A stretch of DNA of 64,000 bases from the NCBI RefSeq assembly GCF_009766065.1, contig NZ_LMUE01000005.1, positions 186,001-250,000 on the forward strand, in the 5' to 3' direction. A model generated the notes under the pieces. That model saw only the letters and a program-made list of their open reading frames with translations, ran no database searches and was not told the DNA's origin. Below are positions 1 to 7,316 of the stretch, in pieces (the first letter of the stretch is position 1; every line of letters begins with the position of its first letter). The stretch comes from Dyella sp. S184. GTDB lineage: Bacteria; Pseudomonadota; Gammaproteobacteria; Xanthomonadales; Rhodanobacteraceae. Both the position numbers and the translations under genes were made by a program.

Positions 1-254
1 TCGAAGATGAAGGCCTCCGGCGTGACACCGGTCACCCTATAGTCGGCGCTGCCGCTTATGCGATCGACCTTCTCGTTGAATCCCGTTCCCTTTATCGAGA
101 CGGCTTTGGAAAACACATCGGACAGATGTTCTCCCACCTTGAGGCTGGGGCTCAGATACGCCGCGGTCGACTCGGCGTAGGCCGATGAACTACCCAGGCA
201 AAAGATCGAGGTGCAAAAGGCGACGGTAGCGACAACACGGGAACGAGGGTTCAT
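1..254 (-). CDS. Exported protein of unknown function (partial, C-terminus outside window)
   Basis: An open frame on the minus strand starts at ATG 254 and runs off the left edge with no stop. The first 27 or so residues (MNPRSRVVATVAF..., then a hydrophobic core ending SSAYAES) look like a Sec signal peptide with cleavage after AYA. The mature part begins with a Thr/Ala/Tyr-rich stretch followed by KVGEHLSDVF. I do not recognise the family from the ~85 residues visible. The start is the first ATG after a short leader. About 150 bases without a gene separate it from the next operon. Confidence 0.6.
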   Translation of the reverse strand, partial: MNPRSRVVATVAFCTSIFCLGSSSAYAESTAAYLSPSLKVGEHLSDVFSKAVSIKGTGFNEKVDRISGSADYRVTGVTPEAFIF

Positions 255-404
255 CACGATCTCCATGGAAGGTTCGTTGCCACAGGTTCCAGGAAGCTTG
301 CGGCCGATCGAGGTTCGCCGCGCCAGCTTTGTGATGTCCGGTGTATCGGGCGTGACGAGTGGTCGGCAGTGATGCACGAACGGTCTATGAAGTCAGCCGA
401 CGGA

Positions 405-1163
405 TCAGGCCATGCCGAGCGCGCGTCGCGCATGGGTGCGGAAGCGTCGACTGAGATGGAGTCGGGTGCCGTCGCGCAGCACTACTTCGGCATTGCCCTG
501 GAACAGTGGATGGACTTCGGCCACGCGATCGAGGTTGACCATGATGCCGCGGTGGATGCGCAGGAACCGCGCCGGGTCCAGTGTCGCCAGCAGGTGGCGC
601 AGCGTGTCGCGGTGCAGGAAGCGGGCGCTGCCGACATGGAGGTGCACATAGTTGCCGTCGGCGCGGATCCAGTCGATGTCGGTCGTGTTGATCACCCGGA
701 TATGTTCGCCATGGCGCACGCTGATCCGTTGCGCGTAATCGTCCACACCTGTCATGACGGTGGGTTCAGTGTGGGCGTGTGGTGTGTGCAGCCCCTGCCA
801 GTGCTGGTTGACGCGTGCCATCGCCTGGTCGAAACGTGCCTGCTCGATCGGCTTGAGTACATAGTCGACGGCCCTGGCGTCGAATGCCCGCAGCGCGTGT
901 TCGGCAAAGGCAGTAGCGAACACCACCAGGGGCAGGCAATCGGGTGCCAGTTCGTGCAGCAATTCGAAGCCGTCCATGCCCGGCATCTGGATGTCCAGGA
1001 ACAGCAGATCCGGGCGTAGTGCGCGCACCGCCTGCATCGCCTCGTCGGCATTGCCGCATTCGCCGACGATCTCCACTTCGGCGTGCGAAGCGAGCGCCTG
1101 ACGTAACGCGAGGCGTGCCAGCACCTCATCGTCGACCAATACGGCGCGCAAGCGTGGCGTCAT
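405..1163 (-). CDS. LytTR-family response regulator
   Basis: 252-residue two-domain regulator. Residues 1-120 form a receiver domain: acidic pair D11/D12, phosphoacceptor D57 in FLDIQMPGMDG, and the conserved Lys in DYVLKPI. Residues ~150-250 form a LytTR DNA-binding domain (IDWIRADGNYVHLHV, then RIHRGIMVNLDRV). The family binds DNA through beta strands and is normally phosphorylated by a LytS/AlgZ-type kinase. The ATG overlaps the stop of the kinase gene by four bases (ATGA), so the two are translationally coupled. The frame stays open far upstream, through the kinase gene, but this start matches the family N-terminus. The target genes are unknown; the exported proteins just upstream are candidates by position only. 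Confidence 0.93.
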   Translation of the reverse strand: MTPRLRAVLVDDEVLARLALRQALASHAEVEIVGECGNADEAMQAVRALRPDLLFLDIQMPGMDGFELLHELAPDCLPLVVFATAFAEHALRAFDARAVDYVLKPIEQARFDQAMARVNQHWQGLHTPHAHTEPTVMTGVDDYAQRISVRHGEHIRVINTTDIDWIRADGNYVHLHVGSARFLHRDTLRHLLATLDPARFLRIHRGIMVNLDRVAEVHPLFQGNAEVVLRDGTRLHLSRRFRTHARRALGMA

Positions 1164-2293
1164 GATGCGATGTGCACGACAAAGGGCAGGCGCACCTCGA
1201 CGCTCACGCCGCCGCCGGCCAGCGGCGTGAGTTCGAGTCGCGCCGCGTCCCCGAACAGCATGTGCAGGCGCGAACGCGTATTGCCCAGGCCGATGCCTTC
1301 CAGTGTGCCTGCCGGCGGCAGGCCGAGACCGTCGTCGTCCACACGCAGCTGCAGTTGGTCGCCGGCACGCCGCGTGGAAATGCGCAGGATGCCGGCGCCG
1401 GGCTTGTTCTGCAGGCCGTGGCGCAGCGCGTTCTCCACCAGCGGCTGCAGGATCAGGTTGGGCACCGCCGCGTCCAGGGTGTCGTCGTCCACGTCCAGCT
1501 GTGTGCTCAACCGATCCTGAAAGCGCACCTGCTGGATGCCGAGGTAGCACGCGAGGAATTCCAGCTCGCGCGACAGCGGCACCTGCGGTGCGTGGCATTC
1601 CTCCAGCGTGAGGCGCAGAAAATCGCTGAGCCGCGCAATCATCAGCCGTGCCTGCAGCGGATCGGCCAACGCCAGCGCCGAGATGGCGTTGAGCGTGTTG
1701 AACAGAAAGTGCGGTTGCAGCTGCATACGCAACGCCTGCAACTGCGACTGCGCCAATTGCGTCTCCAGCTGCGTACGCCGCAGGCGCTCGTCGCGCAGGT
1801 GCCGGCGCGATTCCATCCCGCGCAGCACCACCAGGATCACCCAGTAGGTCACCAGCCCTTGCTGGAACTTGTAGGCGAATTCCATGTGGATGAAGCCGCC
1901 GAACGTATCCACCGGCATCCTGCCCGGGCCGCATAGGATCCAGAAGATCAGCAACTGCAGCACTGTCTGCGCCAGCGCGACGCCGAGGCTGAGGGGCACG
2001 TGCACAGCCAGCAGGCGCGGCCAGCCGAAGGCCGCCGTACGTCGCCCGAGCCAGCCGATCCCGGCCGCCAGCAGCATCCACAGCCAGAAGTCGGTGAGGC
2101 TCCAGGTCAGCCCGCGCAACCAGGCGGCATCACGCCCTTCGCTGAGCGAGGACAGCCCCGAACTCAGCGCGTAGGACAACGCCAGCAGCGTCCAGAAACC
2201 GAAGGCCAGTGCCCAGTTTCGGAGTCGCTGCGATAGGTCGTCGTCAGGTACCTGATCTTCGCCGACGATGGTCGTCGCTTTCGCCACGTTCAT
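1160..2293 (-). CDS. LytS/AlgZ-type sensor histidine kinase
   Basis: 377-residue inner-membrane kinase. The N-terminal half has about four hydrophobic segments (residues ~28-160). A short coiled coil follows, then the His_kinase motif QLQPHFLFNTLNAIS with the phospho-His at about residue 195. The ATPase domain shows the N box (LVENALRHGL) and glycine boxes (DDDGLGLP, GIGLGNTRSRL). This is the architecture of kinases that pair with LytTR regulators, and the partner gene overlaps its 3' end. The start at 2293 (MNVAKATT) is preferred over an in-frame ATG 29 codons upstream, because the extra stretch is Pro/Arg-rich and unlike the family. The sensed signal cannot be read from the sequence. Confidence 0.9.
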   Translation of the reverse strand: MNVAKATTIVGEDQVPDDDLSQRLRNWALAFGFWTLLALSYALSSGLSSLSEGRDAAWLRGLTWSLTDFWLWMLLAAGIGWLGRRTAAFGWPRLLAVHVPLSLGVALAQTVLQLLIFWILCGPGRMPVDTFGGFIHMEFAYKFQQGLVTYWVILVVLRGMESRRHLRDERLRRTQLETQLAQSQLQALRMQLQPHFLFNTLNAISALALADPLQARLMIARLSDFLRLTLEECHAPQVPLSRELEFLACYLGIQQVRFQDRLSTQLDVDDDTLDAAVPNLILQPLVENALRHGLQNKPGAGILRISTRRAGDQLQLRVDDDGLGLPPAGTLEGIGLGNTRSRLHMLFGDAARLELTPLAGGGVSVEVRLPFVVHIAS

Positions 2294-2376
2294 GCGTGCA
2301 GTGTGCCAGCGCCGATCGGCCGACGGATGTGCCGGAAGGTACGTCGGCACGGGACGGGGTTCGCGCAGCCGAAGAT

Positions 2377-2907
2377 TCAAGCCGGCGGCCCCGCATCTCT
2401 GCGGCAGGTGAGTTCGTCGCCCGGCTGCCAGGTTCCGCGATTGTCGAGGTGTGCATAGCTGATCCGGTATTGCGCATCGCCGCTGCGCCGGAACACGAAG
2501 CGATCAATGTAGCCGCTGCTCGCGGTGTTGCGCAGGCTCAGCGTGGTACCGGTCCAGCCGGAAGGAACGTAGTGGCGCACGCCGCCGCTGTTGTCGAACA
2601 CGGTCACCACGAACTGCCTGGTAGTGCGGTCGTAACCCCACCATTCGTACGCAGAGTAGCGATCCGGCGGCGTGTCCGCGTGCTGCATGCGCAGCCAGTG
2701 GCCGTCCATTTCGGTGCTGTAGATCTCGCGGGAATGGATCGGCCTGCCGTTGGAGAACTGCCCGGCGCACTCCCATGCGCCGACGAACCAGGCCAGCGGT
2801 GCCAGTTCATCCGTCATGCCGATCGATGACGACGCGGTGGCCGTGGGAGACAGCCCGGTGGCCAGCAGCAACGTGACCGCCGTACAACCGATGCGCGCCC
2901 TCTTCAT
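2377..2907 (-). CDS. Exported lipocalin-like/DUF1579-type protein
   Basis: 176 residues with a clear Sec signal peptide (first ~26 residues, ending TATASSS). The mature part starts LAPLAWFVGAWECAGQF, which resembles the opening W-x-x-G-x-W strand of DUF1579/THAP4-like beta barrels, and continues with alternating beta-type segments (HWLRMQHAD, YEWWGYD, RQFVVTVFDNSGG). Such proteins are small periplasmic or secreted ligand-binding barrels, generally uncharacterised. Its ATG overlaps the stop of the upstream beta-propeller gene by four bases, so the two form an operon. The kinase gene begins 83 bases downstream. The family assignment is by pattern only. Confidence 0.7.
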   Translation of the reverse strand: MKRARIGCTAVTLLLATGLSPTATASSSIGMTDELAPLAWFVGAWECAGQFSNGRPIHSREIYSTEMDGHWLRMQHADTPPDRYSAYEWWGYDRTTRQFVVTVFDNSGGVRHYVPSGWTGTTLSLRNTASSGYIDRFVFRRSGDAQYRISYAHLDNRGTWQPGDELTCRRDAGPPA

Positions 2908-3821
2908 GGCTTCTTCTCTGCTTGTTGCGCCAGCCAGCGGGCGATCGGCAGGCGATAGATGCGATCGTCCGCCGCCGTGAAATACAGCGTGGACAGATCC
3001 GGATCGAGACGCGCCTCGATGCCGGAAGGACCAAGCCGGATCGGCTGGCCCCAGCCGGTGGCCGTGGCGAACGCCACGAACAGGTCGCTGCTATTGGGCG
3101 GCGTGGGCGGCCGGTTCGAGCTGAACACGATGAAGGACTGGTCGGGCGCCACCGCCGCGTCGTAGTCGGCCGCCACGCCGTCGCTGAACGGCATCGGTTG
3201 CGGCGTCTGGAATCGGCCATCGGCGAAGCGGCTGACGTAAAGCCGCGTGTGATGCGTTTGCGGATCGGGATGCGTGAAATAGACGCTGCCGTCCGCGGCC
3301 ACGGCGGGCGAGTACGTAGCGGTACTGGCATTGACGATATCGGGCAGGCGTTCAGGGGTGCCCAAGACGTCGCCCATGAGGTTCACGCGCCACAGATTGC
3401 CGCCGCGGCCCGGCCGCGATTTGCCGCCCCAGTAGCCATCCAGCGGTTTGCCGCCGGGTGTCGTCGGCCGATTGGAAATGAAGACCAGGTACGAACCATC
3501 CGGAGCCATCGCTGGTTCCAGATCCATCCACTGATCCGAGAACGGTGCGCGTTCCGGTTTCGACCAGAGGTTGCCATTCCGATGGGCGATATAGAGGTGC
3601 CGTGTCAATCCGTTTCCGCGTGCGAACACGACCATTTTCCGGTCGGGCGTGAACACAGGATCGGCATCGTCCTGCTTGCTCCAAGGCGCATCTGATGCGG
3701 ACATCACTGCGTCTGTCGAAGTGAGAGGTGCGATGCCAAGTGCTGTCGCGACCGCGCAGGCAGGTATGGCACAAGCGCCCACGCACAGGGTGAGGAACAG
3801 AAAAAGGCGACAAGGAATCAT
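2904..3821 (-). CDS. Exported PD40-type beta-propeller protein
   Basis: 305 residues from ATG 3821. A signal peptide (MIPCRLFLFLTLCVGACA...) leads into a TolB/PD40-like propeller with repeated D-x-x-F/Y...LVFISNRP-type blades: DPVFTPDRKMVVFARG, EPAMAPDGSYLVFISNRP, SPAVAADGSVYFTHPD, DAAVAPDQSFIVFSSNRP, DPDLSTLYFTAADD. Proteins of this kind are periplasmic and usually bind peptide or lipid partners; no catalytic site is visible. The same frame is open a further 54 codons upstream and contains a second, separate signal-peptide-like segment starting at 3983; I take the inner start because it gives a normal export signal. Its 3' end overlaps the next gene by ATGA. Confidence 0.72.
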   Translation of the reverse strand: MIPCRLFLFLTLCVGACAIPACAVATALGIAPLTSTDAVMSASDAPWSKQDDADPVFTPDRKMVVFARGNGLTRHLYIAHRNGNLWSKPERAPFSDQWMDLEPAMAPDGSYLVFISNRPTTPGGKPLDGYWGGKSRPGRGGNLWRVNLMGDVLGTPERLPDIVNASTATYSPAVAADGSVYFTHPDPQTHHTRLYVSRFADGRFQTPQPMPFSDGVAADYDAAVAPDQSFIVFSSNRPPTPPNSSDLFVAFATATGWGQPIRLGPSGIEARLDPDLSTLYFTAADDRIYRLPIARWLAQQAEKKP

Positions 3822-4343
3822 GGGTCGTTTCCACAGAGATGAGCAGGGCAGATCCTGATGCATGGACCTGCATGAGGACTTTCGTGGGCGGGCGACAGGC
3901 GGCAGGACATCGGATGACGTGGCGCGTGCGGTGCCGAGCAGGCTCGCGGCTGCAAGGATCACGAAAGTGGCTGCCAATCGCATGTCAGTCTTACCCTTGC
4001 CGCGTGCCCGATGGGTATCCGTTCGGACGATGGCGTCGATGTGGATGATTCACACAGGCTGGCACGGGCGACTATCGCCGTCGCCGATCTTGTGACGATC
4101 GGCGTCGTGGTTGTGACAAGCGGTACGAGTGCCTGCGCAGGTGGCTGGAAAGTCATGAAGATGGGTGCCAGATGATGCCCTTATCCGACGTGGCCAGACC
4201 GTCGCATCAGTGATCACCGCTGGCAGGCGCATATCGACCGCTTGTCACGCCGTCGCAGTCGGTCGTCACAAGAACGATGTAGCTCACTGCCACGCCGTGC
4301 AGTGTGCGACTGCGGTCATGTCGCCGCGGACGAGGACAGCAAG
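3822..4343. other. Intergenic region with a leader-like in-frame remnant
   Basis: About 520 bases between two divergent exported-protein genes. The left part (3822-3983, minus strand) is open and in frame with the beta-propeller gene and encodes MRLAATFVILAAASLLGTARA, itself a plausible signal peptide, followed by a Pro/Arg/Ser-rich stretch. The rest (3984-4343) shows no convincing gene or recognisable site. GC is lower than in the flanking genes around 4020-4300. Confidence 0.4.
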
Positions 4344-4844
4344 ATGCGCAAGCAATATCTCTTCAGGATCGGCATGGCATGTCTTGCCGTGACGACAATG
4401 GGAATCACGGGTGCGTTCGCGGCAGGTTCCGACGCGCAGGCGAGCAGCATGGACGAAACCGCCAGGAACGAGGCGGCGGTGATCGCGGTCGACCAGCACT
4501 GGCTGGAGGCGGAAGAGAGCGGCGACACCGCGTATCTGGATGATCTGCTGCTGCCCGACTACCGTTCGGTCGGTGCCGATGGCGTGGCACATCCGAAGTC
4601 CGCCATCGTGGCGCACGCGGCGAAGAACCGTGGTTCGGACACCGAGCGCCGCAAGGTCGAGGCGTGGCTCAAGGCGCATCCGTCGGGCAAGAGCGTGGTG
4701 CTCCACGGCGACACCGCGATCCTGTCGTTCTACGATCTGGTAGCGGGGCCGCAGCGTGGCGTGAGTTCCTCCGACATCTTCGTGTACGTCGACGGTCGTT
4801 GGCATGCGCTGTATTCGCAACACAGCGGGTTCGACAAGGACTAA
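4344..4844 (+). CDS. Exported NTF2-like (DUF4440/SnoaL-type) protein
   Basis: 166 residues. A signal peptide covers residues 1-27 (MRKQYLFRIG..., ending AFAAG). The mature domain has the helix-strand order of DUF4440 proteins: an AVIAVDQHWLEAEESGD helix, DYLLLPDY-like entry (DDLLLPDYRSVGADG), and C-terminal strands SVVLHGDTAILSFYDLV and DIFVYVDGRWHALYSQHS. These cone-shaped folds often have no proven enzymatic role. The start is fixed by GAGGA seven bases upstream of the ATG; a longer frame from 4242 lacks a signal peptide. It ends four bases from the convergent SDR gene. Confidence 0.78.
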   Translation: MRKQYLFRIGMACLAVTTMGITGAFAAGSDAQASSMDETARNEAAVIAVDQHWLEAEESGDTAYLDDLLLPDYRSVGADGVAHPKSAIVAHAAKNRGSDTERRKVEAWLKAHPSGKSVVLHGDTAILSFYDLVAGPQRGVSSSDIFVYVDGRWHALYSQHSGFDKD

Positions 4845-4848
4845 CCGT

Positions 4849-5583
4849 TCACCACGGAATGATTTCGCCGTCGCGGAAGAAGCGTCCGGTCGGTGACGGC
4901 ACAGGCAGGCTGGCCGCCCACACGATGCCGGCCGCGCCGCGTTCCACCGATCGTCCACCGGGGCCGCCGAGTTCAGTGGCGACCCAGCCTGGACACACCG
5001 CGTTGACCGCGATACCGCTACCAGCGAGCTCCGCGGCCAGCGTGCGGGTATACGCGTTGAGTGCGGCCTTGGAGGTGCGATAGGCCACGCAGTTGCTGCC
5101 GCTCGTGGAGGTTGCGCAGCCACTCGAGATATTCACGATGCGGCCGTAGCCGTGCTTGCGCATCAGTGGCAGCATCGCACTGGACAAACGCCATGCACCG
5201 AACAGGTTGGTGTCCAGCGCATCGCGTGCTGAGGCGAGGTCGGGCGTGCTTGCTTCGGCATCGTGGTCGTAGTGACCACCGGCGTTGTTGACCAGTACGT
5301 CGAGCCGGCCGTAGGTGACTTCTATCCAGCGCGCGAGGGCATCGACCTCGTCCTGATGAGTGACGTCGAGCTGCACTGCGATCACCTCACCCGCTGCACC
5401 GGCCAGCTTGCGCGCTGCATGCAGTCCTTTGTCGAGGTCGCGTGCACCCAGCAATACGGTCATGCCGCGTTCGCTGAGCTGGCGCGCTACCTCGAAACCG
5501 ATGCCACGATTGGCGCCGCTGACCAGCGCCACGCGATAGACCGGTGTCGCCACCGGCGTGCGTTTGGCCATCCGACTGTTCAT
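4849..5583 (-). CDS. Short-chain dehydrogenase/reductase (SDR)
   Basis: 244-residue classical SDR: cofactor motif SGANRGIG near residue 25, NNAG at ~95, the catalytic Ser in IVNISSGCATS, and Y-x-x-x-K in YRTSK. It acts in the cytosol on an unknown carbonyl or alcohol with NAD(P)(H). The ATG overlaps the stop of the outer-membrane efflux gene by four bases, so it is the last gene of the efflux operon. SDRs at the tail of such operons may detoxify pump substrates, but that is inference. The longer in-frame start upstream would extend into the efflux gene and is rejected. Confidence 0.9.
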   Translation of the reverse strand: MNSRMAKRTPVATPVYRVALVSGANRGIGFEVARQLSERGMTVLLGARDLDKGLHAARKLAGAAGEVIAVQLDVTHQDEVDALARWIEVTYGRLDVLVNNAGGHYDHDAEASTPDLASARDALDTNLFGAWRLSSAMLPLMRKHGYGRIVNISSGCATSTSGSNCVAYRTSKAALNAYTRTLAAELAGSGIAVNAVCPGWVATELGGPGGRSVERGAAGIVWAASLPVPSPTGRFFRDGEIIPW

Positions 5584-7028
5584 GGCGCAACGCTGGGGTT
5601 GGCCTTGGCGACGGCGCTGCAATGCTCGTCGCCGCAAGCCTGCCAGCCGCCACCGAGTGCCTTGTACAACGCCACGGCCCGGGTGTTGATCGACGCTTCG
5701 GCCTGGGCCAGATCGTCCTCGGCGGACAGCTGGGTGCGTTCGGCGTCGAGCAGTTCCAGGAAGCTGGTGGCGCCTTCCTGGTAACGCACCTGCGCCAGCT
5801 CCTCGGCGCGCTTGCTCTGCGTGCTCTGTTCGATCAGGTGATCGACGCGTACACGCTGCTGGTTGAAGCCGGTGACCGCGTTGTCGATGTCCTCGATCGC
5901 CAGCAACACGGTCTGCTGGTAGTTCGCCTGTGCTGCATCGGCGCGGGCTTCACTGGCGTGCAGGTTGGCGCGCACGCGCTGCACGTTCAGGCCGGGCCAG
6001 CTGATGCTCGGGGCGAATGACCATGCGCGTGTCGACGGACCACCGAAATCGTTGCTGCTTCCGGCCAGGAAGCCGAGGAAACCACCGAGCGTGATGTGCG
6101 GGAAAAAATCCGCCTTGGCCACGCCGATGCGCGCGGTGGCGGCGGCGTATTCGCGTTCGGCGACATGCACATCGGGCCGGCGCGCCAGTACGTCGCCGGC
6201 GTCGCCGATCGGCAGGTTGATCGCGATCGGCGTGAAGCTTTTCGGCGAGACGTCGATGTCGAGTTCACCCGGTCGTTCGCCCAGCAACACGGCGAGGCGG
6301 AATTCGCTGGCACTGACCTGAGTTTGCAGCACAGGTAGCTGCGCCTGCACCGCGCTCAGCCGCGCCTTGGCGCTGGCCACGTCCTGCTCGGAACCGGAGC
6401 CGAGTTGATCGCGTACTTCGGTGAGGTGCACGGTCTGCTGTTGGTTGTCGATGTCGCGCTGGGCGATATCCAGTCGCAGCTGGCTGCCGCGCAATTCGAA
6501 ATAGTTGCGCGCGACTTCGGCCAGCAGGCTGACCTGGGCATCGTGCAGGGCCGCCTCGCTGGCGCCGAGGTCGGCGTGCGAGGCTTCGACCGAACGACGC
6601 ACGCCAACGAACAGATCCAGCTCCCACGACGCATCGAAACCGGCCTGATAGGTGGTGACGGTGGTGCGTTGACTGGTAAAGCCGGGCTCCTGCTCGCGAC
6701 TGCGCGTGTAATTCAGATCGGTGTCCACGGTGGGCAACTGATCGGACTTGGCGCTGCTCAGCAGCGCACGCGATTCATGCAATCGCGCCACTGCCATGCG
6801 CAGGTCCAGATTGTTCGCGGCGGCGCGCTGGATCAACGCATCCAGCGTGGGGTCGTTGAACTGCTTCCACCACGCGGCCTGGAACTGCGCATTGCTTTCC
6901 TGCGTGGCATCGAGCCCCTGCAGCTGCGGCGTGGCTGGCTTCACGGCGTGGTAGTCGGGACCGATGCTGGCGCAGCCGGCCAATGCGAGGGCGGATACCA
7001 GCAGAGTACCTCGAACCCACGTCGTCAT
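5580..7028 (-). CDS. RND efflux outer-membrane lipoprotein (NodT/OprM-type)
   Basis: About 482 residues from ATG 7028. It begins with a lipoprotein signal (MTTWVRGTLLVSALALAGC; lipobox LAGC, then ASIGPDY as is usual in the family). Two outer-membrane efflux repeats follow (WWKQFNDPTLDALIQRA, LLAEVARNYFELRG; then VAKADFFPHITLGG and YQEGATSFLELLDAERTQL). It forms the trimeric outer-membrane channel of the tripartite pump encoded upstream. The start is uncertain: the frame is open to ATG 7151, which overlaps the preceding reading frame, but that start would put the lipobox ~60 residues in. The ATG at 7028 lies inside a REP-like repeat and directly follows its hairpin, with no obvious Shine-Dalgarno. 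Confidence 0.88.
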   Translation of the reverse strand: MTTWVRGTLLVSALALAGCASIGPDYHAVKPATPQLQGLDATQESNAQFQAAWWKQFNDPTLDALIQRAAANNLDLRMAVARLHESRALLSSAKSDQLPTVDTDLNYTRSREQEPGFTSQRTTVTTYQAGFDASWELDLFVGVRRSVEASHADLGASEAALHDAQVSLLAEVARNYFELRGSQLRLDIAQRDIDNQQQTVHLTEVRDQLGSGSEQDVASAKARLSAVQAQLPVLQTQVSASEFRLAVLLGERPGELDIDVSPKSFTPIAINLPIGDAGDVLARRPDVHVAEREYAAATARIGVAKADFFPHITLGGFLGFLAGSSNDFGGPSTRAWSFAPSISWPGLNVQRVRANLHASEARADAAQANYQQTVLLAIEDIDNAVTGFNQQRVRVDHLIEQSTQSKRAEELAQVRYQEGATSFLELLDAERTQLSAEDDLAQAEASINTRAVALYKALGGGWQACGDEHCSAVAKANPSVAP

Positions 7029-7105
7029 CCCGGCGAAGGCCGGGATCGCACTTGCTCGCTCGCCAAGATGCACGATGGAGCGATTCCTGCCTTCGCAGGA
7101 ATGAC
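7024..7105. repeat. REP-like inverted repeat pair
   Basis: Two 24-base units in opposite orientation (7024-7047 and 7082-7105) separated by 34 bases; one matches the reverse complement of the other at 20 of 24 positions. Each unit contains its own short palindrome (CCCGGC-GAA-GGCCGGG and TTCCTGC-CTTC-GCAGGAA). The GTCATTCCTGCGAAGGCAGGAAT-type unit resembles dispersed extragenic palindromes common in proteobacteria. The left unit contains the proposed start codon of the outer-membrane efflux gene. No other copy was found elsewhere in this window. Confidence 0.75.
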
Positions 7106-7147
7106 GAGCAGAGATTTCCTGCACGGTGTTGTGAATGAAGGTTTTCA

Positions 7148-7315
7148 TCAATGGTTCTCCAACCCGATAGCGTGCGCGCGTGACTCGCGGCGCTCCGCCA
7201 GGGCGTGAATGACGACGTAGACCAACGGTGTGTAGATCAGTCCGGACAGGGTCACGCCGAGCATGTCCGAGGCCACGGCGACACCGAGGGCAGCGATCTT
7301 GAGTAGCGGTTTCAT
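7148..7315 (-). pseudogene. Duplicated C-terminal fragment of the RND pump
   Basis: A 55-codon frame (MKPLLKIAALGVAVASDM..., ending GLENH) lies between the pump stop and the outer-membrane gene. Its sequence tracks the last ~50 residues of the pump: LGVTLSGLIYTPLVYVVIHALAERRE against LGVTIFGLIYTPLFYVVIRALVERRE, and both end LENH. The DNA is also visibly similar. It starts one base after the pump stop (TGAGATG) and its TGA overlaps the ATG at 7151. This is a diverged partial tandem duplication. It keeps a hydrophobic segment and could be expressed as a small membrane protein, but a remnant is the simpler reading. Confidence 0.75.
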
Positions 7316-7316
7316 C

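Noticed and set aside
1164..2081. N-terminal extension of the LytTR regulator through the kinase gene
   Set aside because: The extension overlaps the kinase in another frame and is Ala/Arg-rich; the receiver domain begins normally at 1163 with an ATGA overlap.
4020..4343. Possible regulatory RNA or small gene upstream of the NTF2-like protein
   Set aside because: No stable hairpin with T-run, no promoter match and no frame with a ribosome site.
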